Shown: one piece after another, positions 48,036 to 60,596 of the stretch | Layout: the number at the start of each line of letters is the position of its first letter | How positions within the stretch are numbered: the stretch's first letter is position 1 | NCBI GenBank assembly: GCA_000149265.1 | Contig: CH003021.1 | Location: 1,498,908 to 1,562,907, forward strand | From: Ciona savignyi | Taxonomy: Eukaryota; Chordata; Ascidiacea; Phlebobranchia; Cionidae | Direction of reading: 5' to 3' | DNA length: 64,000 bases | Position numbers and translations under genes: made by a program | The notes under the pieces: model-generated | Told to the model about the DNA's origin: nothing | The model's database searches: none | Seen by the model: only the letters and a program-made list of their open reading frames with translations

Positions 48036-48645
48036 CTAAGGGTGCACTAAGTGTTGAGCAGTCAGTGGTGGGCGATGTTACAAAAACAAAAAAAGCTGAG
48101 AAAGCTACACCCCTACCGGTAGCGGTAGGCATGCTTTGTGAAACTTATTTTTCACAAGAAGAAGATATCTAATTAGGGTAAACATTTAAGAAATGTCAGT
48201 TGATACATTTTCGTCTAGGCGTGAAATTTTCCAAAAAACACAGAATTTTTCACAGACCAAAAATATAAAAACGAAGCCCGGTTTTTAATCTTACACCACG
48301 AAATTTTGAGACGAGCTGTTTACCAAAAAATGACGCATGCGACACGCCACTTTTTTCGAGGCTACACGTCACTTCTTGAGAGGCGATACGCCACTTTTTC
48401 AGAGGCGACACGCCACATTTTCGGAGGCGACACGCCACTTTTTCCTAAGTGAAAACCATAGGTGCGCTAAGTGTTGAGCAGTCAGTGGTGGGCGATGTTA
48501 CAAAAACAATTTTTTCACAGACCAAAAAACTTAAAAACGGCGAGAGGCGACACGCCACTTAGTTCGAGGCGACACGCCACTTTTTTAGAGGCGACACGCC
48601 ACTGTTTTAGTGGCGACACGCCACCACGTGTGTTGGTTAACACGT
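48036..48645. repeat. Tandem GCGACACGCCACTT array with duplicated leader
   Basis: About nine units of roughly 20-23 bp with core GGCGACACGCCACTTTTT occur in two blocks (48330-48445 and 48540-48625). A leader CTAAGTGTTGAGCAGTCAGT followed by GGTGGGCGATGTTAC is present before each block (48048 and 48466), as is a TTTTCACAGACCAAAAA segment. So a unit of roughly 430 bp was duplicated with changes. No gene is evident. Confidence 0.7.
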
Positions 48646-49528
48646 GGTTTGACACTCCAGTTCAGGAATAGCCACCTTTTTTGAATCAGGGGTTAAAATT
48701 ATTTCATTCTTAGACTGGCGGGGCAAGCGATCGAGCCACCCACTCACACTATTAAAGTTTGTAACTATATTGATAAAATACACATTAAACTAACAAATAC
48801 GGTATATATATATATAATCCTAGTTAAAACTAGAAAGCACTGTTGCGTTAAACGAGGCACAAATATAGCTGTGACACCATAATTTAGCATGTAGCTGTAA
48901 CATCTAAAATTATCTGTGACATCGCTATTTAGTCTTACATATCGATTATATCCAGCGGGTCAAAGTAAAAGACCCGGCGAGCTGTAGTTTGACCGTGTCT
49001 GCTCTGGTTTTAATGATCACCCTGTACCGCAGGAGGCCGTGTTTTTAAAACTTCTCTGTATGGGCCAATGATACATTGTGCTCCTTTCGCCTTGTGCATT
49101 AGTGACGCCAATAAATCAGTGGAATGTCGTTTTTATTTCGGATCCTATTGGAAAGCCATTAGGCCTATATCAGCCCCCCATGTAAAGTCTTTTCTTTTTT
49201 TACTGTACATATCCATCAGTGCAATCAAAACACAATGTAGTAAATACAGATATGGAAAATAACCTCTTTCAATGTTTGGCTTACTCCGGTAAGCGAAAAA
49301 TAACCTACAATCCAGGTATTTTTTATAGCATTATTTCATATACTTAAGAAACTTTAAATTTAGGCCCTAAGCAAACTACATACTAAAGCAGAAAGTATAA
49401 CAAAAGTAACTATCAATTAGGTTTGTGACAATGTGTGTGTTTTTAGTTCTAAATACTGGAAAGTTAGCCAAACTGGTTTAGCTATGAGTGAATCTTATCT
49501 GTTAGGAATAAATTCATGAATATGATTG

Positions 49529-50421
49529 TAGGACTGCAACGATATATCGACAATCGTGTTACTATAGAATAGATACTACTTAGCGACGATACTAATAAAT
49601 GCGTATTGCGATTATCATGCCACAGACGCATTATTTTATCAGGGAAACTTATTCTAAAAATGCGTATTAAGTATCGGTAAAAGTATCGTTTATGCACTCA
49701 GCACAACTTAAGCTGTATAATAACGTAATATAAAGTTCAACAATCATCTTGTGAATGTCGCTTTGTGTTATTGTAGTTACTCGAAAAATTTTAAGAAGGC
49801 AATATACGAACTACGCTTATCGGCGTCTTGCAAACTTTTCGTATCTTACACAAATATTCCTTCAGTAGATATTAAGCGTGCTGGTTACGTTTTACATATT
49901 GCTCAGTGGGTTAGGCTGGTGGTTTAGTGCGTCGTCGAAGGGTTGCAGCTACGACACTGGTCGCTAGTTAGTTGGTTGTATCCTTGGTCAAGGTACTTAA
50001 CGGACATCGCCTAAACCCAGCGGATTAATGGGTTCTACTAAATTGAAGGAACGTGTGAATCATACATTTAACAAACTATAATAGCTTCGGTAACCCGACG
50101 GTGGGCGCGAGGTAATTTGACGAGTGCCCGTGTGTTAACCCCCTTGGTTTTCACATTCACGGGGATAAACATGAATAACCTATCATATCCTATATCGGGT
50201 TGTAAGCTTATTGCAATAGTAAGAAACAAGTTTAATTTTACCTGCAAGCCTTAGGTAATAACCGAGTATAATTTTATTGTCATCAATAAACGCATTTCAA
50301 TCAGTTAAGGACGTTTTGTTTAGATTTTGGGGATTCCCTATGTTAACTAACGCTAATCGCGATTATCAAGATACGTGACAGCGATTTTTTATACTTTTTT
50401 ACGAGTATCGTTGCAGTCCTA
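49529..50421. mobile_element. DNA transposon remnant with 16-bp inverted ends, split by a SINE
   Basis: Left end TAGGACTGCAACGATA, right end TATCGTTGCAGTCCTA: perfect inverted repeats. Flanks do not show a clear 8-bp duplication; a TA duplication is possible if the element starts at GGACTGC. A SINE is inserted at 49911-50195. No transposase frame remains. Confidence 0.75.
49911..50195 (+). repeat. tRNA-derived SINE, copy 4 (nested)
   Basis: Head GGTTTAGTGCGTCGTCGAAG is shortened; body CTAGTTAGTTGGTTGTATCC, CGGTAACCCGACGGTGGGCG and GATAAACATGAATAACCTAT match the family. It lies inside the inverted-end element at 49529-50421. Confidence 0.82.
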
Positions 50422-51889
50422 AATATAAGCTATGAATCCCCCAAATTACGAGGCACTAAAATGAATAATCGTCATGAAATACTAAAATAACTAATAACGC
50501 GTAGAGATGTACAATAGGTTTGAAACATCGTTTACTGTCACTTGTTAGCGAAATAAGGTGTAAATTTCCCCTAATCTGACAAAGGTATAAAAGGCGTACA
50601 AGCAATTGTTCTTCTATATCTCAAATGCAAACTGACCTTACAAAGTGACTTTGGGCTTAAAACTTAGCCTGGTTAAAATGAAAGGTTTCACCTAAAATCC
50701 AGCCACAGGGACAATTGTATTTCATTACACTTAAAATTGAAGCTTTCATCTGCAATCTAAAATTAAAGCGCTTCGTTTTTTTGCGTCACGCCGGGTAATT
50801 GGCATGAACGGAAAAAGTGGTTAATTTTTCATTATTTTAGGCGTTATCGTACAAACCTCCGGATTGGAAAAGTTCATTTACATCAAATTTCAATTAAAGT
50901 TGAAGATGTGTAACATGGATCAGAAAAAAACAAGATTAATCAAAATAACCCAGCTTACCCAAGGAAATCCATCAACATACAGTAGCATCAGCAACCACAA
51001 ATACGTTATTATTTCTTGTATGAAAGAGATATTATTTCTCGTATGAAAGGGGAAACTTAAATTCTTTGGATAGAGAGAGACGGAAACTCTACGGATAGAG
51101 AGAGACGGAAACTATAATCCTGAAAAAATAAATTTAACTGAAACTAGTGATATGTCTTATTTATTACGCTCCCGCATATAAAAAGAAATAAATGTTCGAT
51201 TGAGTTGGATTTTCCAGACGTTTTAGCTAATATGATTTCGATATGCAGTGATAAATTCTGTAAATTGCACCAGGGAAATTCCCGACTGATCCAAAAATGT
51301 AAGCACGCGATGGGCATTTTTGCGAATTGAATTTTCTGCTCCGATTATTCTTTCTTATTCCTGTGCCAACAGAAACGATATGAATACCCAACACCCCGAC
51401 GAACAATTGCTATTTAAATTTATCGCTTAAAATTGCACTGTATATGTATCAAGTTAATATTTAATCTATTTTAAAATAGCAATGAAATATATTGGTCCAC
51501 GATAAAAAATTACAAACGTCCAGCAATTTTCATCGACCAACGCACTTCTAGTTTTGAATATGTTAAAGATGAAATAAAAAGAATCTAAGGATTAAAATTT
51601 AGTAATGACGAAAACGCAGCCCAGCACAAAGGGTTTAAAAATTATTGTTTGTTGGATCCCGACTGAGATGTTGTATGGAATCCCGGGGTTTATCTCTTTG
51701 CTTTGGCAACCGACAAACTACTAAAACGAGCGAAAGATTTGATGTTTTCATTTCTATTTTTTTCAAGGGAAATGTGCGAGTATAAGTATATATAGGCCTA
51801 GGAGATCGCTAAAATTTGTTTTGAAATCGTTTATTGTTTTACATATATATATATATATATTCTAGGCTTTTTTAGATGCATTAGTTGTG

Positions 51890-54800
51890 ATGTATTTTAT
51901 AGACTTGTTATTGCTTATCACCGGTGTGCTCTCTGCGACAGGCAAGTTGTAAACCATATTTTACTCTATGGTTTTAACAGCGTGACTATAATATTGATGA
52001 CGCATACAACTTACAATTCAAGGTTTGGAATGCCGGAACTGTATCACAAATATTGGCTACAGGGGCGAGGCGGGGATGAACGAAGATTGTTATGATAATC
52101 CGCCGAATATTCAATCCAGAACTTGTACCGGGCACTGCTACACTCAATTCACCATTATAGATGGTAATAGTAACCCAGCTGGACAAAAACTTTTTACTTG
52201 ACATTTAATCGCTTACTTTCGCGCAAGACAATTAACCGTAATGTAGTGAACTTGTAATCAACCCTTGCTTGAGAGATTTAGACCGAGTGGCTTACTAATG
52301 GGATAAATAAGAACTGCGGTATTATAACGCTTTCATAAAGGCTTTAGAACACACATAAATGGGCACAACAGTAAACATAAGAAAGTTGTTAATGTTTTAT
52401 TCCCGTGAAGGAACCAGACGGGATGTTAATGTTGTAACCCCGTGTATGGGAAACCGAAGAAGACTTATCACGCGGCCAATCATTAGATTCTTATCGCCCA
52501 TCTGCGGGCTACCGACGCACTTAAAGTGTGTTGTGTATGAATGATGACGATCCTTTAGTTTTAGTGGAAACCATTAATCCAATTTAAATCAGGCAATTTA
52601 TTCTAATGATACAGTCATCTACCTAATGCCTAATTTCGACCAACTTGCCCATTTAACATATATACACCAGCACAATGACCTGTGGGTGAAATCACATAAA
52701 CTTCGCCGTAATGAATTTAGGAAGTTAAACGATTTTTAACTATTTTTAGGTATTCCAACCGCAGTAAGCAGGAGATGTTCGGAGGCTAACTTGCCCACGA
52801 TAAGTCATCTTTGTGTTACGTCATTCAGTTCAGAGAAAAGTAATGTCGCTACCACCACATGTTCGTATTATTGCAGCGATAAGGAAAACTGCAATGACAT
52901 CACGACACGTAAGAACTTTAAAAAATTACTCATATATTAATAAAGAAATCTATATTTAGGAAATCTGTTTTCTTGTCCCAATAACTGCGGTTATGTCAGC
53001 AAAGGCTATTGCGATTATTTCAAAGGGACGTGCGTTTGTTTGTCTGGCTACAGTGGGTTTAACTGCTCCATTGGTAAGTTTAATGGAAACTTGTTAAATA
53101 TGATAAATCAGAATAATTAGCATAACCTGACATTTTATTTAGAATCTGTCGCACCGCCAGTCCACAAAAGCTGTGTACAATGCAATGGTGTCACGGACGA
53201 ATCGTGTGAAACTGAAACCCAAGGGTCGACTTGTCCAGAGCCAATCTTAACGCAGCCTTACTGCTCAGCTTCGAAGATTAGTACAATCGATGGATGTAAG
53301 TTATATATTTATAGGTAGTGTTTCTGTTCTCGCTTACATTGCACGTTTTAGTGGGAAACGTTGTGCGCGAGGTTGTAACGAGGGGTTGCACCGCGATGTT
53401 CACCCACGAGGATGAATGTTTCTTCTCCAACTCGTTTGATCCCCTCTTCAGCAACCATACCGAGTTCACATGTACAACTATGTGTGATAGGGATAACTGT
53501 AACGTTGGCATTCGTATGTTATTAAAATAATTAATGTAAATTAAATGTTTACACCGTGCGCCATTCAGCAAACGGGGAAATCGACGGCAACGAAGAGACA
53601 GCCCTCTACTGTTTGCAGTGTACAGACCCTAGCTCGTGTAATGCAACTGTGCAGCCAACTCGGTGTCCCACGTTTACCACCTACTGCCTTTCTACTGTGG
53701 TGTATTATCTATCTCTGAAGACTGACCCAAATTACAAAGGTTAAAGAAGTAGTTGTTGAAATTCTAATTGGTGCTCATCTAAATAAATGTATGTCAATAG
53801 TACCACCAGGTTACGTACTGAAAAGCGTTGTCCGCGAGTGTTCATCAGATCCAGCGATGAAGGGTTGCCAATATAAACGCATTGGTTCACTTAACGCCCA
53901 AACCGTGACTTGCAGCGAAAGCTGCCAAATCGACGGCTGCAATTATGGATGGCGTAAGCACTTATATTTCTTATAATTTTATATTTTATAAATAATTCTG
54001 GAGCACCCTTTCCAAATTCCCACAGCCAAGTCAGTGGCGAAATTCGCAAAAATGTGACATTTTTGTACAAGAGGTATAGATAATATAGTTCCACCTGTTA
54101 AGGCACCGTTGATTCAAAGTGGTCGCTAACGAATATAGCAGAAACTTTCTTTATTAGTTAGCGCATTAAAACATAAATGCAATTAGAAATAAATATTTTA
54201 CACCATGTTTTTTGTTTGGACGAAAAATGTAAATATAGCCAGCCCTACGAACGTTTCTTAGAGACGGTTTTTTTCCTGTTTCCAAGTATAACGATAAACC
54301 ACATAATTACACTTTCCTTTAACATGCTGCTCCAACATGCCTAACTTCATTAGGCTGTTAAAAAATAATTGCAAGCTGCAAAATAAGAACTTTGCGAAAT
54401 TTTCATGTTCTTGGTGAGCATAGACCTACATTTCAAAGTGCAATGGGAGCAGAATTCTCCAGTTCTCGAAATACTTAACTGGCTGACAGGCATATGTTTG
54501 CAACTTGCGTTTAGCCGCACAGTAAAAAATGTTTTTAGGTGTTATTGCAACTCTCTAGTTATTTTGTAACTTTGTACAGCCGGGCGTCCTTCTTGTTCAT
54601 CTTGCTCAAGCTCCGACTCGGCAAATGTTGGCTACAACAGTTGTATGTACAATCCACCGCTTGGGATTCCATGCCCATATCCATACCAAACTCATTGTTT
54701 TGCTTCAGTTGTTAAACCCGTTTTAGCAAGTAGGTCGAATAGCCAGGTTTGGAATTTATCGAATGGACACTGGCATTAAATTTTATTTAATTTATTCCAG

Positions 54801-55079
54801 ATAGGGGCTACATAGTACGGGGCTGCAGCTCTTACGACATCGGTAACTCTTGCGAAGTCGTTGACACGGGGTCTTATTCGTTCCAAACATGCAATCAAAG
54901 CTGCACAATAGACAACTGCAATTTGGGTAGTTTGTTTATCCTATGCCGTTTCCAATTACGCTTTAACTTTTGTAATTGCAGGACTGGTCGGTTCGGCATC
55001 GCTGCACCATTCTAACATGAGGGATTTGGTATTCTCGATGTCCATTTTAATACTGAGCAACGCCGCATTGTGTTACTAA
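51890..55079 (+). CDS. Secreted GPI-anchored LU-EGF-LU-LU-LU protein (Ly6/uPAR-type domains)
   Basis: Eleven exons: 51890-51941, 52023-52163, 52750-52908, 52960-53073, 53143-53295, 53352-53513, 53569-53739, 53801-53953, 54580-54729, 54801-54926, 54982-55079, about 492 residues. Every intron is phase 1. Exon 1 is a signal peptide (MYFIDLLLLITGVLSAT). Exons 2+3 form LU domain 1 (LECRNCITNIGYRG to CSDKENCN). Exon 4 is one EGF-like module (CPNNCGYVSKGYCDYF to CVCLSGYSGFNC). Exons 5+6, 7+8 and 9+10 encode LU domains 2-4; each starts CxxC and ends in CN (CDRDNCN, CQIDGCN, CTIDNCN). The last exon ends with a hydrophobic tail FSMSILILSNAALCY after a short spacer, as in GPI signals. LU proteins include uPAR and Ly6 receptors; the ligand here is unknown. 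Intron 1 uses a GC donor (AG|GCAAGT). The exon 2 acceptor (TTACAATTCAAG) is chosen by phase and lacks a strong pyrimidine tract. Confidence 0.9.
52370..52570 (-). repeat. Degenerate SINE in an LU-gene intron
   Basis: TTGTAACCCCGTGTATGGGAAACC, GCGGCCAATCATTAGATTCT-like, GGGCTACCGACGCAC and GTGTGTTGTGTATGAATGAT follow the inverted order of the SINE body (shown in pieces). It lies between LU-gene exons 2 and 3. Confidence 0.55.
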
Positions 55080-57028
55080 TTACGTATATCATTTTAGCCC
55101 TATCGATAAATTATTAGTAATGTTGATGTCCAGAAACCGTTTAGAATTTAGATACATAATACGCTTTTGCAAGACTTGTAAAAAGCTTGTAGTATTAAAC
55201 AATGTAGCCTATATTGTTCATCTGCGGGATTTGTTTTTCTTGCTACTGTCCATACTCTATAGCCATATATTATTTAAATGGACATGGCTTTGAATGCCAG
55301 GAAGGTTCTATAAGTTCAAACCCTGCCATTTTTAATGTGTCACATGCTTAAAGTTTTGTATGGTAAATCTGTTTAAAAACCCTATGAATACGTGGAAATG
55401 GAGCATTTTAACATGACGATTAACAGTCCAAAATCATGACGTGATACGCAGGATTAGGCTGACAATAAGAATTATTTTTATTGTAAAGGGACGCTCACGA
55501 GTCAGTGCGAACTTAATATGTTTGTGTGTGCCGAGCTTATCCTTTGCGGTTGGCTGAAATCTTGAAAGCGTGAGCTTTTGCCCTCGCGAGGTTACATGCT
55601 CAAATCCACTTTAGCGAGTGCGTCATAGTACAGTAGTGTGTCCTTATAGTTAACGCGACTGATACCAAATTGTATACAAAAATGGACTTAGTGACAAGGC
55701 CATTATGCGTCTGAAATTTGGCCCGGTAAAAAAAGAAAAAATACGCTAAATAAATCGAATCACTATGGGAGCAGTTAGCAGATGCCATAATATTTTGTCG
55801 GTGTTATAATCAAGAAAGTATTTCTTAGAGAGAAATTAGGGAAGTTGTTGGGCAAGAAACATTTTCCGAAGAGCAAATTCGTGGGGATATATTAGAATTA
55901 AGAAAAAGCATGCTGGACGCTACATATAAAAAACTTTTGAAAGGAGACAGCACATTTGTAGTCAACGAGGTGCAAAACTTGTAACACCAATAAGGAAAGA
56001 AAATTGCCGTTTTGACAGAGTTTAACCACGGAACACAAAGGTAATATGTTTGAATGCTCTGCGACAGCACTATCTCCTTAAAGTGCGTTTAAAATACTAT
56101 TATTCTCCTACCACCAAAATCTCTTCCTAGAGCTTGAATGAATGTTAATTTTATGTGAATGTGAGAAAATATTTCGCCATACAAATTCCTATATGTAAAT
56201 CTCATGTGTTTTCTTGTAAATTTAAATACAAATATAATATTGAATACGTTAATAGAAATTATCTATAAAAGTTTATTTATAATACGTCTAATGGCTACCC
56301 ATTTATGAGCGTACAAAGTCGCAGAAATCCGTTTTTAAGGCTACAGAAGACTGACTTAATCATACGGATCACAAAATGCTCATTTTGGTATTCTTATTTG
56401 TGGAAGAAGAAAGCTGGTAACCAGATATAAAATCGTAAACTGATTGTGATGAAAGTTTTGTATTAGCACAATTCATGTTCTATCCGGTTGCATTATAAGC
56501 TTAGCCTGTGTCTCCGGCATAAATAGGGATATACGGATTTTACCTTTTTACCAAAGTCGATCCGTTTACACATTAGGTATATATATTCTAATATCGTTTA
56601 CCAACACGGCCAAAACAGTCAATATTGCAACCTATCAAAATAAATATGCTCGTTACGAATTGATATCAAATATGGAATAATTGAATGCTTTAACCCCTGT
56701 GGCGTATTTTGTGAGAGTACCACAACCAAACTCATATTTACGATGACGCACTGGAGTGGTCAATTCACTTTGAAAGCAAGCCATATGAGATAATATACTC
56801 AATTAATCGAAAGAGGTCGAAAAGGAAGAAAAACATTTTTTTCTCGACCTTGAAAAACGCAGAAGCTACAACAATAGGGGGGTCTTAAAATAAACAGCAT
56901 TCTACCAACTAGACTCAGATGCGTCGCATCGCATCTCGTACTTGAGCCTCCATTTGTTAAATCATTTTGGTGTCTGTTTTGTGCACTTTTTTTCTGTTTA
57001 ACGCTTAGGTAAATATTTTTTGTTTTTT
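55080..57028. other. Flank of the LU gene; no gene recognised
   Basis: The LU-gene 3' UTR should start here. Short frames on both strands (for example 55825-56070 and 56799-57044) have no recognisable domain and no splice partner. Confidence 0.35.
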
Positions 57029-57325
57029 TGGTGTTGCCTTTCAACCGAAAGGTTAAAGGTATGAAACTGGTCGCTAGCTAGTCGGTTGTGTCATTGGGCA
57101 AGGCACTTTATACGGACATTGCCTAAACCCGCGGATTGATGGGTCCTACCAAATTAAAGGAACGTGTCTATTATATTCAACACACTGCAATAGCTCCGGT
57201 AACCCGACAGTGGGCGCGACGTGATCTGATGATTGCCCCTGTGTTAACCCCCTTGGTTTTCCCATTCACGGGGATAAACCTGAATATCCTATCCTATCCT
57301 ATCCTATCCTATCCTATCCTATTAT
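57029..57325 (+). repeat. tRNA-derived SINE, copy 5, with longest TATCC tail
   Basis: Body GTCGCTAGCTAGTCGGTTGT, GGTAACCCGACAGTGGGCGC and CATTCACGGGGATAAACC, followed by at least seven TATCC units (57285-57322). The head (GCCTTTCAACCGAAAGG) is complete apart from the A box. Confidence 0.85.
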
Positions 57326-58999
57326 ACTTATCAGAACCCTTGGTCAATTTAAAGTTCATTACACTACAACAATCACATTTCAACCTCTTTAAATGAACCC
57401 ATTATATTCGCAATATTCGTATTGTATGCCTTATTGTCGGCAGGCGTTCCAGTGTTGGCTTTAAAAAAACATATTTGTTTCCAATGTTTCGTCAAACGCT
57501 TGGCAGGCATGTTGCCCATCTACCAGAAGGGGTAAACGTATTGAAACTTTGGAATTTGTAAGGCAACTTAGAGAGTAGCATATCCCTGGTAATTTTCATA
57601 TGCCATGTAGCAAGCGCCTCATCCGTGAAATAGCTGGGGCAAAAAAGGCGACACTGAAAATGTATTCTACGTTTAAGGATGTGACACCTTATTAGCTAAA
57701 GTTTTCTTCCGAAACGCTGGTTTAACACTCGACCGATCAGCAATTTATATTTTTAGGATTATATGGAATTTTGCTATGTTGCAGTCGTCCACTATGTAAC
57801 TTTTAGCTCTTTTTGCGATTCTGTTTTAGTCATGTGCCATGTTGCTGTGTTTAAATAAACAAAAAGTGTTATTGCGGAGTCTGTGTTTTTACATACCTAT
57901 TATGTACCTCCAAAATGTCAAAAAATATTTGCGTCGAAAGTAAAGAAATGAGTTATGTATGTTCAGACGCTTTTTAGAAGATCAACAACATAATTAAAAA
58001 GTAATATGTGAAAACATTTGGTATTAATAAAAAAAAATTACCAGTCGAAAGAGCACGGTATGATTAGTAAAATTTGGTAAATTTTAGAACTGTGGCACCT
58101 CGTAAAAGGTTTTAACCTTCTTTTCCGTGTTTCGCGTTTTATATTTCTTGATTAAAAAAACTTTGGTAAAAAAATGTCTACCATGTTAAAAATAATTTTC
58201 GAAAATCTTAAAATTCTTAATTGACTTTTCTCGGTTTTAGACTGTAAAAATATTTCACACGAATGCCAATAATAGCGATTTATATTTAAGTAGCCTACTG
58301 TATTACATTATTTATGGATGTGAGGGCCACAGGAGTAATTTGGGTTTTTTAACTTCTCTATCATTCCTAGATCACTATGTACTTTTACTTCTTAAATATT
58401 TCAATTAACTGTCCAATACAGTCCTCGAAGAACTAAAAATTGGTGCCTTCAAAAAAATCTCTTTGACTTGTCATCTCAAATTGCGGTTACCTTTATTATT
58501 TTTAAAGTTTGAAATAAAATAGCGTTCCGATTTGTGGGAATCCTACACGTTTATAATTATATTTCTATATATTTTAACAATTAGGTCGCCATGCCATGTG
58601 TCCATATTTTGCGCATGGGAAGTCGCGATTAATTTCCTGTTTTCGACAGTCCAGTCGATGCATTGTTTTCCCGCGAGTTCTGTTTAACGCCATCCGACCT
58701 CGTGTACAAACATGTGTTTTCTGTTATGCGTGTTATATAAACTGAATATGATTTTATATTATCAGAGAGCATTTTCGTGGAGCCTCGCTTGGCTAAGCCG
58801 CTCTTTCAAACTTTAACCTATACCTACTTAAGCTATGCCCTGTGTACAGCGCTCTTCCTGGCTGCACCTTGCGTAAATACCTAATAAATACTTCACCTAT
58901 GCTACCCCTTGTCTTACCCTGCTCAAATCCCATCTAAAAGCAGAGCGCTGCTACATATTCGATATTCCAATCTGGTAGAGATTATGGCAGGACTCGTCA

Positions 59000-60468
59000 A
59001 GCATTTGACAAAAAATAAAAGGACTATTTTACCATAAGCGACACATAATAAAGTATATTAGTTTGTAGGACTTTGGCACTCTAATTTCAGAATGAAACAA
59101 CACTAGTGATGGGACACATATTGTGTTTGTCCATTTTGTTATTCTTTTTTTCGTCAAACGCTTGACAGGCATAGCATGCTGTCGACCCCTGATATTTGCC
59201 AGAAGGTATAATGAAATCGCAATAAAACTGTGGCATTCGTTAGACAACATGGTCTAGATATGCAAAAAAACAAGATTTTGGGTTATAAATCCAGGGAAAT
59301 TCCCATGGGGGCGTTAAAAACCAAAATGGTATTGTTTCTATTTTTTTTAGCATAGCGCTTGAACGACTGCTTTAATTTAATTCAGATTTGGTGGAATGTT
59401 AAAGCGTTAGCCACTGCTCTGCAAATTAAAAAAAATAAAATTATTTGGGGTAATTTCCTTAAAAATTAGTATATGTTTCTGAATCATGATTGTGACAGAC
59501 AGGGTATGACGTCCCGTTTATGGTAAAAATCTAGGAGATTCTGCTGGGACTCTAAAAACCAAAACAGTATTTAAAAAAATAGATTCTTTGAAGTATAGCG
59601 CTAGAACGGCTGCTTCAATTTTAATCAGATTTGGTGAAATGTTAGTGCGGTAGCCACCAAGGATCCAATTAGAAGAAAGAAACAAAAATTTGGGTTGATA
59701 ATGCCAGAGGCTTCCCCGGGACAGTAAATAACTAAGTCAGACTATTTTCATAAATTTACATTCCTTACCATAACGCTCGACAGGTTGGCTTCAATTTGAT
59801 TAGATTTGGTAGAATGTTAAAGCTTCAGCCACTATTTTACAGTATAGAATAAATTCAAAAATTTTCCCTTGGTAAGGCATGCCATGTCGCTTCGACATCT
59901 CCAACAAGGAGTAGTCTAATCGAATTAAAACTTCGAGAAGTGTTAGATAACATGACCTAGATATGTAAAAGCAGAATTTTTTGCTAAACTAAGGGGAATT
60001 CCGCGAAGCCGTAAAAAACTAAATCGGGTTGTTTAAGGAATTTAGCTTCTTTTCACTATATGGCTTAATAACATGCTTTGTTTTCAAGCATATGTGGTAA
60101 ATGTTCGTAAATCTGACAAATATTCTTTTTTAACTGCACATGGAAAATACGTTTGGTTTGGTAACTTTGGGAATCATGTGTTTATGCTTGTTGGAACAAT
60201 ACTATGACAGTCCGAATAGGGCGGAAACTTTCTGGAATGTTAAATAACATGTAGGCTACCTGATGTGCATATATATATATATGACAACATATATTATGTA
60301 ATGAACATGGATAACAGGATCGGTTTGTTACCTGAAGGACCAATGCGTTTCTGGTGTATAAAATACACCAAATGTGGTTGGGGAGCCTGCTTGCATAAAC
60401 CCATAGCATACAGATAGTGTATGACAAATAGTGGTGGTTAAACACGTGGTTGACACTCTCTTGCCCAG
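59000..60468 (-). repeat. Long copy of the GTGTCAACCA repeat family with tandem internal modules
   Basis: Read on the minus strand it starts GAGAGTGTCAACCACGTG, passes ACCACATTTGGTGTATTTTA and CATTCCAGAAAGTTTCCG, then contains about four module copies of 200-300 bp, each with a GGGAATTTCCC- or GGAATTTCCCTGG-like core, an AGCGCT site and a TCTAGACCATG stretch. It ends GTCAAGCGTTTGACGAAAAA. It is the longest copy in the window. Frames are short and not conserved. Confidence 0.6.
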
Positions 60469-60596
60469 TGTTCTCCAAAGTATGGGTCGCCTGAAGTTTT
60501 TGTGAGCTCGCCATATGCCCACAGTTTCGGTAAAATTATGTAAAGAATCTACCAACATTTATCTATCAATTATATCTGAACCTTTTTTGTAAAGTA

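Noticed and set aside
48330..48625. CRISPR array
   Set aside because: Units are adjacent, variable and about 20 bp with no unique spacers; the sequence is a eukaryotic minisatellite.
57285..57322. Telomere-like or independent microsatellite (TATCC)n
   Set aside because: It is the tail of a SINE with complete body.
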